Shown: piece after piece, positions 6,534 to 12,529 of the stretch
Numbering within the stretch: the first letter of the stretch is position 1
How the letters are laid out: every line of letters starts with the position of its first letter
IMG/VR virus record: IMGVR_UViG_3300038701_000564
Span: 1-23,864 of that record
Direction: 5' to 3' (one strand)
DNA from: a virus
Length of the DNA stretch: 23,864 nucleotides
Made by a program: the position numbers and the translations under genes
Notes under the pieces: generated by a model
Told to the model about the DNA's origin: nothing
Database searches by the model: none
What the model saw: only the letters and a program-made list of their open reading frames with translations

Positions 6534-7057
6534 TGCTTTCCTCCAAACAGTGCAGACTTGTAAATTTTGGCCTGCCGAATGCTCTCTCGGGTATCGTCCA
6601 GAGCGCGATGGGCCTCCGCCTTGGGGAGATGGAACTCGGATTTGCCCCACTGGTCAGCCAACACGTTTAGAGTTGACACGTCAATAATTCGGTGGTGTAG
6701 CTTTTCATATAGTTCCGGCATGTGGACCATGATGAACGAGCGATCAAAGTGGATGCTGTTCCCGGCTAGATTCGGCTTGTCGTCCTGAATCATGTTCAGA
6801 AGGGTCCGCTCGGCGTCCACCAAAGAGTATTCGGAATCCAAGCACTCCTGAGTCAACCCACTCCCGCCATGAACGTCTTTGCACCAGACCGTCATGGAGT
6901 CTAGCTTTGATTGCGGGTGACGAACGGCTAAGGACATTGTGTTGATCGTGTTGAAGTCGAAGTCCGTATATATTGCGGCGACCTCCAGAATTTCATCACT
7001 GAGCGGATTGAGCCCAGTCGTCTCCAGATCGAGCCACAGAATCTTTGGTTCACTCAT
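6530..7057 (-). CDS. orn: Oligoribonuclease, DEDDh 3'-5' exonuclease (175 aa)
   Basis: Motif Exo I is Asp10/Glu12 (WLDLETTGLNP), Exo II contains Asp105 (GNSIHFDRSF), and Exo III is His150/Asp155 (EAHRALDDTRESI). The segment 'MPELYEKLHHRIIDVSTL' is the characteristic Orn signature, and 175 aa matches the usual 175-185 aa. Orn degrades 2-5-nt RNAs to mononucleotides in the cytoplasm, and in bacteria also removes linear dinucleotides such as pGpG. GGAGG stands seven bases before the ATG at 7055-7057, which overlaps the TGA of the HTH gene. Phage copies may recycle nucleotides or clear nucleotide signals; the latter is inference. Confidence 0.9.
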   Translation of the reverse strand: MSEPKILWLDLETTGLNPLSDEILEVAAIYTDFDFNTINTMSLAVRHPQSKLDSMTVWCKDVHGGSGLTQECLDSEYSLVDAERTLLNMIQDDKPNLAGNSIHFDRSFIMVHMPELYEKLHHRIIDVSTLNVLADQWGKSEFHLPKAEAHRALDDTRESIRQAKIYKSALFGGKQ

Positions 7058-7410
7058 ACTAGTGCCTCCTCTTTCTTCATGGCAATCTTGTAGCGTCTCA
7101 CAGTCTGCTCTACTGACCGTGGCTTGATACGGAAATGTTTGGCGGCAGATTCCTTACCATGTTCCTCTGCCCATTCCGCAATTCTCTGGCCACGACTAGG
7201 GGTGTGCCATCCAGTCTGCTTGAACTTCTTGTAGTTCTCGACCTCCATATTGTCGAAGGTCATCATGGTGCCACCACGTCGTTTCTTGGACTTGCATGAT
7301 CCAGCAGGGAAGAGAAGACCGTTGACGACATCCCGATAGACGGTGGTCTTGTCAACGCCGACGATCTTCGCCACTGCTGCGATACCCCTGATTAGCTTGT
7401 GTGCTGCCAT
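7054..7410 (-). CDS. DNA-binding protein with two predicted HTH motifs (118 aa)
   Basis: The start is taken at ATG 7408-7410 (MAAHKLIRGIAAVAKIVGVD). The longer open frame to 7503 runs through the promoter and is rejected. Residues 9-33 (GIAAVAKIVGVDKTTVYRDV) look like an AlpA/excisionase- or MerR-type helix-turn-helix. Residues 75-108 (QRIAEWAEEHGKESAAKHFR, then IKPRSVEQTVRRYK) look like a second homeodomain-like HTH. The two are joined by a basic linker (CKSKKRRGG). It is probably a transcription regulator or DNA-bending factor. The promoter's -10 box ends six bases before the ATG, so the mRNA is predicted to be leaderless, as for lambda cI from PRM. It heads the operon with orn and the nucleotidyltransferase. 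Confidence 0.75.
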   Translation of the reverse strand: MAAHKLIRGIAAVAKIVGVDKTTVYRDVVNGLLFPAGSCKSKKRRGGTMMTFDNMEVENYKKFKQTGWHTPSRGQRIAEWAEEHGKESAAKHFRIKPRSVEQTVRRYKIAMKKEEALV

Positions 7411-7416
7411 GATCGT

Positions 7417-7445
7417 ATTATACCATCTGTAGTGGCTCGTGTCAA
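7417..7445 (-). promoter_or_regulatory. Consensus sigma70-type promoter, leftward, leaderless geometry
   Basis: The minus strand reads TTGACA (7445-7440), exactly 17 bp, then TATAAT (7422-7417), a perfect consensus pair. Counting seven bases from the -10 box puts +1 on the A of the ATG at 7410. The -35 box overlaps the helicase stop codon (TGA, 7444-7442). This is the best promoter in the window. Confidence 0.85.
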
Positions 7446-9445
7446 GAACCATTGTTGGAATAAATGCTGAGTATCCAGTCCCTGTAGGCTTGTGCCCGCT
7501 CATTCAGGTTATCACCCAGAAGGCGGGATGCAAGCACTAAATGCAGATTAGATACCTTATATTTCTTGGGGTTCTCCACCAGTTCGTGGAGTGTCAATTC
7601 CTTAGGCTTCGTGGTGCGCTTCCTTGGCTTTAGTTCGTCCGGTGTTGGTATCTGGTGATCTTCAATCCAGTCGACTGGCTCGTCTAGGTCGAGACCGGAG
7701 TCGATGGCTTGATCTGATATTTCCTGCTTCGAGATCATCCTCTTGGCTATCAGGGAGTCTACTGAGCCGTAGGCGACCACATGCTCCACTAGGACCGACT
7801 TTCCCTGACCCTTACGCCATGCACGTCCCTCACACTGACGCATGTTGGATGGAAGCCAATCCTCTTCTGCGAAGACTACGTGACTTGCGCCAGTAAGAGT
7901 AAGTCCCGTACCAGCAGCAGTAATGCCACCAATAAAAACCCGACAATCAGGGTCACGTTGAATACGATCCTCCGCATCCTTCTTCTGGTCATGGCTTGTC
8001 TTTCCGTAGAAGTGGACCACTCCACCGGGGTATTCCTTCTCGAAGGCTTCATACAGTGCTTCGATAACCTGATGATGGTGAGCGAATACCAACACTTTGC
8101 GTTCAGGGTCAAGTAGTGCATCACGCACATGGTCTACTACATATGGCACCTTAGCCAGAGAGACCTTCTTCCTGAGTACGGCTACATGCTCTGCCTCATC
8201 TTTCTGGAAGTCTGCCAGTTCCTTGATGGCAACAGCATGTGCCAGATCGTCACCTGTAGCTTTGGCAATCTCGACTGCTGCACGCAATTGTGTAGCACGG
8301 GGCTCAGAAGCCTTGATAGCTTTCTGCTCTGCCTTGAGGGCACCATCAGCACCCTTCACGTCGATCTCGATAACACGACGGACGAGTGGCGGAAGGTCCA
8401 GTACATCAGTCGATCTTAGTCTGGACATCACGGTCCCGGTGAGTCTCTTGTTCAGCTTCTCCATCTGCTCACGAGAGGGCGGTAGCACTTCCCGGATCAT
8501 CCGTTTGACAGGCTTCATCTTGCCAGTCTTGGGGTCTCTCGCTTTGGCCCACTGCTCACGTTGGTTGGTCTGGCAGAACTGCTGGACGAACCAGTGCTGC
8601 GAAGGCCACCGTTTGGGGTCAAGCCAATTGCAGATTGCCCATAGGTCTTCGGGCTTATTGACCAGTGGTGTGGCTGATAGCGCGACACGACGTTTGGCAT
8701 GTAGCGGCCTCCACTGGTGACCGTTCTTGCCACGCCCCTTACGTCCACCGATAACTGCACGAGTTCTCTTTGCCTTCGGGTTCCTAAGATAGTGGGACTC
8801 ATCGATGATGGCGAATGACCAGTTAGTGGAATCCAGCTTCTCCTTGTGCCTATCCAGAATATCGTAATTGATGATGACGACATCTGTTGGTGGGAAGTAG
8901 TTGCCCTTGGCTATACCGACTGTGCGTGACTTGTCTACGAGCCACCCCTTCTTCTTGAGGGCTGGATCACCCTTGAGTTCACGGAACCAGTTATGCTTCA
9001 AGTGGGCGGGGCAAATGATGAGAGCAGGGAAGCCCTTATCACTGGCAGCGTTGATGGAACCTATGGCACATGCCGTCTTGCCGACACCCACTTCCCATGC
9101 AATCAGTGAGCCTTCACGGTCAGCAATAAACTCTACACCCTCAGACTGGTGATCCATGAGTGTGAGACCGTCAGGGGACTTGTCACTGTCTAGTGGTGGT
9201 AGACCGAGCATCTTCGCCTTCTCCTTGCGGATATAGGCAAGTAACTCTGCTGGTGTACCGCTGAATGCACGACAGTGGGCGAGGATGTCGGCCTTCTTTT
9301 GTCCAACGATAACCCACGAGCGGGAGTTCTTATCCCACTCGGCACCCATCTCCTTCATACAGTCAACCAGAATATTGAACTGGTCCCGGTCTGGATGGGA
9401 GAAGGTGATATGGAATAAGCTACCACTGCTGGATATTTGAATCAT
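7442..9445 (-). CDS. SNF2-family DNA helicase/translocase (667 aa)
   Basis: Superfamily 2 motifs are in order: Q-like motif 'LMDHQSEGVEF' (about 97-107), Walker A 'EVGVGKT' (118-124, GVGKT replacing the common GLGKT), motif II DESH (215-218), motif III 'ALSATPLVN' (255-263), then the second RecA lobe with 'KVLVFAHHH' (450-458), motif V 'GGITAAGTGLTLTGAS' (506-521) and motif VI 'QCEGRAWRKGQ' (537-547). This is the SMARCAL1/RapA-like layout. The N-terminal 80 residues (HPDRDQFNILVDCMKEMGAE, then WDKNSRSWVIV) resemble the short HARP-type substrate-binding module. It is likely an ATP-driven duplex-DNA translocase in phage replication or recombination. It starts right after the oxygenase-like gene's stop. 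Its stop codon is part of the next operon's -35 box. Confidence 0.9.
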   Translation of the reverse strand: MIQISSSGSLFHITFSHPDRDQFNILVDCMKEMGAEWDKNSRSWVIVGQKKADILAHCRAFSGTPAELLAYIRKEKAKMLGLPPLDSDKSPDGLTLMDHQSEGVEFIADREGSLIAWEVGVGKTACAIGSINAASDKGFPALIICPAHLKHNWFRELKGDPALKKKGWLVDKSRTVGIAKGNYFPPTDVVIINYDILDRHKEKLDSTNWSFAIIDESHYLRNPKAKRTRAVIGGRKGRGKNGHQWRPLHAKRRVALSATPLVNKPEDLWAICNWLDPKRWPSQHWFVQQFCQTNQREQWAKARDPKTGKMKPVKRMIREVLPPSREQMEKLNKRLTGTVMSRLRSTDVLDLPPLVRRVIEIDVKGADGALKAEQKAIKASEPRATQLRAAVEIAKATGDDLAHAVAIKELADFQKDEAEHVAVLRKKVSLAKVPYVVDHVRDALLDPERKVLVFAHHHQVIEALYEAFEKEYPGGVVHFYGKTSHDQKKDAEDRIQRDPDCRVFIGGITAAGTGLTLTGASHVVFAEEDWLPSNMRQCEGRAWRKGQGKSVLVEHVVAYGSVDSLIAKRMISKQEISDQAIDSGLDLDEPVDWIEDHQIPTPDELKPRKRTTKPKELTLHELVENPKKYKVSNLHLVLASRLLGDNLNERAQAYRDWILSIYSNNGS

Positions 9446-10090
9446 CTACCACCCCAGTCCTGCGTTCGTGTAAACTTGAGTCTGACGCCTAATCTCATTG
9501 CGTGGAGGATTCTGCATATAGGAGAGACGGAAGAACAGTCTCCACCCATGCCACTTGGTAGCTGGCGCTGCCCGGTGTATAGCCATACTGCCGAATTCTA
9601 CCAAACATCCATCTGGGATGGACCGAATAGGTTGCTCCTCTGGAATCTGTGCATTGACGGATGACCACACCCGGTTCGGATCGACATCGACGGACAGGGG
9701 GCCGACAAGAAATTCAGTATTCGACACACCACCAGTATCACTAGATATGGTACATACATAGTGCTTTGCCTCCGGGTTGATCAGGGAGAAGTCTGGCTGG
9801 TCCCCGTACTCTTTCCGGGGCACAGCATCACAGTGCCATCCGGGAATAGCGGGGTACTGGCCGGGCATCAGCATGTGGACACGAGTGTCAATCACGGAGT
9901 GGAGACCCGCTGGAGCGTTCATAAACCGGGTAGCTGCTAAGAGGATTCTCTTTGTCAGAGGCCCACAATGGTCATAGACGAATCCGGGGTCGCAGGAGAA
10001 GAACATCGTCTCGTTCTTGATCTCGTCTGGTGTGGCGTTACCATCGAATGCAGCCACCTTCTCGAATCGGTTGTCGAATTCGATTTCCAT
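9446..10090 (-). CDS. Predicted 2OG-Fe(II) dioxygenase-like protein (214 aa)
   Basis: The candidate facial triad is His86-x-Asp88 (IPGWHCDAVP) and His172 (FGSMAIHRAAPATKWHGW), with Arg184 or Arg188 (WRLFFRLSY) placed as the 2-oxoglutarate carboxylate binder. The intervening region is beta-rich, as expected for a double-stranded beta-helix. AGGAGG nine bases before the ATG gives the strongest ribosome site of the operon. Known phage members of this superfamily oxidise modified bases, proteins or small molecules; the substrate here is unknown. The downstream neighbour is the SNF2 helicase. The call rests on motif spacing only; a cupin or a non-catalytic beta-helix protein is possible. Confidence 0.65.
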   Translation of the reverse strand: MEIEFDNRFEKVAAFDGNATPDEIKNETMFFSCDPGFVYDHCGPLTKRILLAATRFMNAPAGLHSVIDTRVHMLMPGQYPAIPGWHCDAVPRKEYGDQPDFSLINPEAKHYVCTISSDTGGVSNTEFLVGPLSVDVDPNRVWSSVNAQIPEEQPIRSIPDGCLVEFGSMAIHRAAPATKWHGWRLFFRLSYMQNPPRNEIRRQTQVYTNAGLGW

Positions 10091-10294
10091 TTACTTCACC
10101 TCCTGCTGCTTCATCCAGTCACGCCAAGCGAAGAGTTTACGCTGACCCCAAGTGAGGGGTTGATAAAAGCGTTCCTGATGTCCCTTGGCTGGAAACGGAC
10201 GGTACTTGATTGCATGACGGATCACTGCACGAGCGTATGCCAGTGTGCGTTTGGGTGCAATGATCTTGCTCTTTTTGACTCTGCCCTTTACCAT
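10091..10294 (-). CDS. Small basic hypothetical protein (67 aa)
   Basis: The start is ATG at 10292-10294 in the overlap TAATG with the previous stop, and GGAGG lies seven bases upstream. The protein is very basic (MVKGRVKKSKIIAPKRTLAY, then ARAVIRHAIKYRPFP) and ends in an aromatic helix (QRKLFAWRDWMKQQEVK). The basic N-terminus suggests nucleic-acid contact, but no named family is recognised. It lies between a zinc-ribbon protein and the oxygenase-like gene in the same operon. Confidence 0.75.
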   Translation of the reverse strand: MVKGRVKKSKIIAPKRTLAYARAVIRHAIKYRPFPAKGHQERFYQPLTWGQRKLFAWRDWMKQQEVK

Positions 10295-11064
10295 TAGTAT
10301 GCCTCCGCATAGACACCCTCACCGGGAGTCTTGAAAGAATGACTGGACCATTCGGTTGACCAAGATACGCGGCGATTTCCACACTCGCACCTATGGCTTC
10401 CCGGTATCCAGCCCGAACAGTTCTCGCAATAGTCGCTGCCACTGAAATCAATAGGGTTTCCCGACTTGGCCTGCTCTCCTGCCCACTCGTCAAATGCGAT
10501 CTCGTTAGCGTATTCGAGGGCTTGAGAGATAGTGAAATCCTCCCCTAGTTTCTTGCCCTTCCCCTGTAGCCAAGCCACAGCCTCAGTGGCCAGTTGGTCC
10601 AGCTTGGCCTCCTGCTCTCTACGTGAGTCTTCCTTTGCTTGCTCTTTGAGTATGGCTTCCGTATCTTCGATTAGCTTCTTGGCTTTTCGCATGTTGCCGA
10701 TATGCGGGTAACCGATGCCCTCTGGGTTGATCTTGCAGAAGGGCTTGAGCGCACTAAGGAGACTCGAACGCATCTTCTTCTTTGGGTATGAACGGCTCTT
10801 GGGGTTCTCTACATAGGCTTCCGTCTTGAACCCGAGTTCGGAAAGAGCCTTGATGGCCTTTTCCATAAGGGTCTTGTAGTCAGAGAGCAGACCCTTATAC
10901 ACCGAATTCAGATCGTTGGTGTACCGCTCCAAGTCGGCCTTGTAGACTTCCATCTTCTCTGGGGTAAACCCAATGAGCATGTGCCTGCTGGACCCGAAGC
11001 CGGAACCGTCTATCTTCCATCCCGGCTCCATGAGTTCTTCTACACAGTCGTATTTGTTAGTCAT
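10294..11064 (-). CDS. Helical protein with C-terminal zinc ribbon (256 aa)
   Basis: About residues 35-75 and 125-170 are long charged helices (ERYTNDLNSVYKGLLSDYKT, KKLIEDTEAILKEQAKEDSR) that probably form coiled coils. The C-terminus has a CxxC...CxC set (Cys213, Cys216, Cys226, Cys228; DYCENCSGWIPGSHRCECGN), typical of a zinc ribbon. The start at 11062-11064 overlaps the end of the upstream 62-aa gene by 8 bases. No catalytic motif is seen. It may be a DNA- or protein-binding factor of the replication block; that is inference. Confidence 0.75.
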   Translation of the reverse strand: MTNKYDCVEELMEPGWKIDGSGFGSSRHMLIGFTPEKMEVYKADLERYTNDLNSVYKGLLSDYKTLMEKAIKALSELGFKTEAYVENPKSRSYPKKKMRSSLLSALKPFCKINPEGIGYPHIGNMRKAKKLIEDTEAILKEQAKEDSRREQEAKLDQLATEAVAWLQGKGKKLGEDFTISQALEYANEIAFDEWAGEQAKSGNPIDFSGSDYCENCSGWIPGSHRCECGNRRVSWSTEWSSHSFKTPGEGVYAEAY

Positions 11065-11245
11065 TGGTTGGCTCCTTTACGGTCCACTCGCCGTCCTTGT
11101 AATCAAGACCGCCCTTGTAGCAGGCGTCTTGGATGTAGTTGTTCAGCCGGAAGCCGCAGCAGTCGGTCGTCAGCGTACCCTCGCCGCCACCGCAGACCTT
11201 GCAACTCGCCAAGTTCTCACGTATAAAATCGAAGTCGTGGTTCAT
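11057..11245 (-). CDS. Small DnaJ-like zinc-finger protein (62 aa)
   Basis: The start is ATG at 11243-11245, which overlaps the TGA of the 25-aa gene (ATGA), with GGTGG eight bases upstream; a GTG four codons earlier is the alternative. Residues 15-30 read CKVCGGGEGTLTTDCC, a CxxC-glycine knuckle plus a second cysteine pair as in DnaJ-type or treble-clef zinc sites. The rest is GFRLNNYIQDACYKGGLDY. Proteins of this shape are common in phage early regions and their function is unknown. Confidence 0.75.
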   Translation of the reverse strand: MNHDFDFIRENLASCKVCGGGEGTLTTDCCGFRLNNYIQDACYKGGLDYKDGEWTVKEPTND

Positions 11246-11319
11246 ATTCCCAGCCACCTTTCGTCATCATCATCCCCGCGCCACCATTGCGCGAGCCATG
11301 CTAGTGCGCGGCGGATCAT
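11242..11319 (-). CDS. Micro-gene, 25 aa, coupled on both sides
   Basis: A 25-codon ORF, MIRRALAWLAQWWRG followed by DDDDERWLGI, exactly fills the gap between two zinc-finger genes. Its ATG (11317-11319) overlaps the upstream TGA (11316-11318), and its TGA (11242-11244) overlaps the next ATG (11243-11245). AAGG lies seven bases before the start. The N-terminal half is an amphipathic, tryptophan-rich basic helix and the C-terminal half is acidic. It could be a membrane- or protein-binding micropeptide, or simply a coupling ORF. It is too short for ordinary gene callers. Confidence 0.6.
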   Translation of the reverse strand: MIRRALAWLAQWWRGDDDDERWLGI

Positions 11320-11861
11320 TGTTGAGCCTTGGCGACATCCAGCCTGCGCTCGATGGCTTCTAGTTCCTTGCGTGCGTCAGTGCGCCGCCGCCGCCAATAG
11401 CTAACACTGTGCGCCGCTGACTTACGCTTGCTGGTTAGTATCGCCAATTCCTGCGCGTCCTTGTTCTTCTGCGCTTCGACTTCCAGTTCGGCGCACCTAG
11501 CAGCGCACTCGTCCTTGTCGCGGTAAAGGTCTTTCGAGTTGTACGAGTGGTAGCAGGTCATGCCTTGCGGCGCGTCTGTGTACTCAACACCATCTTCGTC
11601 GAACCGCAACACCCTCGCCAGCTTCACCGCTCGCGGCTCATGCACACATACCTCATGCTCGATGTAGCCGCGCGGTGGTTCGAAGCCCAGATTGCACACC
11701 CCGCAGTCCATTGCGTGCCTGTCGCCATTGCCAAGCAGGATATGCAGCACCTTCGTGCCTTCACAGTCGGGGCACGTCACGCGTTCTTTGCGGTAGTTTG
11801 ATCCTGCGTGCCATACCGTTTCACCGATGGCAAACGGCACGTCGATACTTGGGTTACTCAT
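11316..11861 (-). CDS. Zinc-finger and coiled-coil protein (181 aa)
   Basis: The start is ATG at 11859-11861 (MSNPSIDVPFAIGETVWHAG), five bases after GAGG and overlapping the TGA of the 34-aa gene. A zinc knuckle pair is present at Cys30/Cys33 (VTCPDCEGTK) and Cys53/Cys56 (MDCGVCNLGF), the spacing of a DnaJ-like or rubredoxin-like site. The C-terminal 75 residues are a charged helix with repeated basic residues (ECAARCAELEVEAQKNKDAQ, SYWRRRRTDARKELEAIERR). It is possibly a nucleic-acid or protein adaptor. No named family is recognised. Confidence 0.75.
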   Translation of the reverse strand: MSNPSIDVPFAIGETVWHAGSNYRKERVTCPDCEGTKVLHILLGNGDRHAMDCGVCNLGFEPPRGYIEHEVCVHEPRAVKLARVLRFDEDGVEYTDAPQGMTCYHSYNSKDLYRDKDECAARCAELEVEAQKNKDAQELAILTSKRKSAAHSVSYWRRRRTDARKELEAIERRLDVAKAQQ

Positions 11862-11962
11862 CCCAACCTCTCCTTCTTCCAAAGTTCAATAGCCAGTTCA
11901 ATCTCAGCAAGCCGCTTGGCTTCCTCACGGTAGGCTTCGCGGAGTTCTGTTGTGTCGATCAT
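11858..11962 (-). CDS. Micro-gene, 34 aa, first in operon
   Basis: The ORF reads MIDTTELREAYREEAKRLAE followed by IELAIELWKKERLG and stops with a TGA that overlaps the next ATG (ATGA at 11858-11861). GGGGGA lies seven bases before the start, and a near-consensus promoter (11988-12016) gives a leader of about 19 nt. The whole protein is predicted to be one amphipathic, strongly charged helix. It is the first gene of the operon that runs through the zinc-finger genes, the oxygenase-like gene and the helicase. Function unknown. Confidence 0.65.
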   Translation of the reverse strand: MIDTTELREAYREEAKRLAEIELAIELWKKERLG

Positions 11963-11987
11963 GTTTGAATCCCCCGTTCGTCAACAG

Positions 11988-12016
11988 ATTCTACACCACG
12001 TATCGGACCCTGTCAA
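11988..12016 (-). promoter_or_regulatory. Near-consensus sigma70-type promoter, leftward
   Basis: The minus strand reads TTGACA (12016-12011), 17 bp, then TAGAAT (11993-11988). Predicted +1 is near 11981, 19 bases before the ATG of the 34-aa gene, leaving room for its GGGGGA site. As at 7417-7445, the -35 box contains the stop codon (TGA) of the gene before it. Confidence 0.8.
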
Positions 12017-12447
12017 GCTAATTCTTTAGTTGGCCACCAGTAGCCCTCTGCCGGTTCTTCTGTCCATCCAAATTTACCATACCACTCAGGGTCTTTGCGG
12101 AGTAGATTGGCCCGGTGGGACGAGTGGAGAAGCGGGTTGCTTAGCCATGAGGGCGCGCACTTCATTCCGCAGAAGCACCAACCAATGTCGTCACACATAT
12201 TGAGGTATGCTCCATGGCAGCGACCCCGCCTCTCTGCCCACTCGTCATTCATAGCATTGGCGTAGGTAACAAGGGCATCTTCATCTTCACGCCACATATT
12301 GACAGCGGGATGGTTCTGCCAGCCGTAATCGGGGTTGGTGATTGCCTTGAGAATCTGTCGGCACTCGATGATCTGCTTACCTAGGCGCTTGAGGTCAAGA
12401 ACCTTAGCACACTGCTCGAAGTCTGGGTATGGAAGGAATGTCTGCAT
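12013..12447 (-). CDS. Pyr_excise / MSMEG_6728 family protein (144 aa)
   Basis: The start is ATG at 12445-12447 (MQTFLPYPDFEQCAKVLDLK), with GGGAG nine bases upstream; a longer frame begins inside the promoter. The text 'RLGKQIIECRQILKAI', 'GWQNHPAVNMWREDEDALVT' and 'LHSSHRANLLRKDPEWYGKF' matches the MSMEG_6728/DUF family placed near the T4 DenV pyrimidine-dimer glycosylase (Pyr_excise). Members are common in bacteria and phages; most are untested, so activity on UV-damaged DNA is possible rather than shown. The gene sits alone between its own promoter (12475-12502) and the next operon's promoter, so it is effectively monocistronic or the head of a read-through unit. Confidence 0.85.
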   Translation of the reverse strand: MQTFLPYPDFEQCAKVLDLKRLGKQIIECRQILKAITNPDYGWQNHPAVNMWREDEDALVTYANAMNDEWAERRGRCHGAYLNMCDDIGWCFCGMKCAPSWLSNPLLHSSHRANLLRKDPEWYGKFGWTEEPAEGYWWPTKELA

Positions 12448-12474
12448 TTGTTTTGTCTCCCTTGGTACACAGGC

Positions 12475-12502
12475 ATTATACCACACCAGATAGACTGGTC
12501 AA
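12475..12502 (-). promoter_or_regulatory. Sigma70-type promoter, leftward
   Basis: The minus strand reads TTGACC (12502-12497), 16 bp, then a perfect TATAAT (12480-12475). Predicted +1 is near 12468, giving a 21-nt leader with GGGAG before the Pyr_excise-like gene. It follows immediately after the terminator-like hairpin at 12511-12529. Confidence 0.75.
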
Positions 12503-12529
12503 ATAGGAAACCCGGAAAGTTTCTCCGGG
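12501..12529 (-). terminator. Hairpin plus T-rich tail, leftward
   Basis: On the minus strand CCCGGA (12529-12524) pairs with TCCGGG (12516-12511) around a 7-nt loop, followed by TTTCCTATTT (12510-12501). It would end leftward transcripts from the promoter at 13025-13053 just before the next promoter begins. The T-tract is interrupted, so efficiency is uncertain. Confidence 0.55.

Noticed and set aside
8097-8720. Long plus-strand ORF (207 aa)
   Set aside because: Antisense shadow of the SNF2 helicase, whose motifs are complete; serine-rich composition typical of a shadow.
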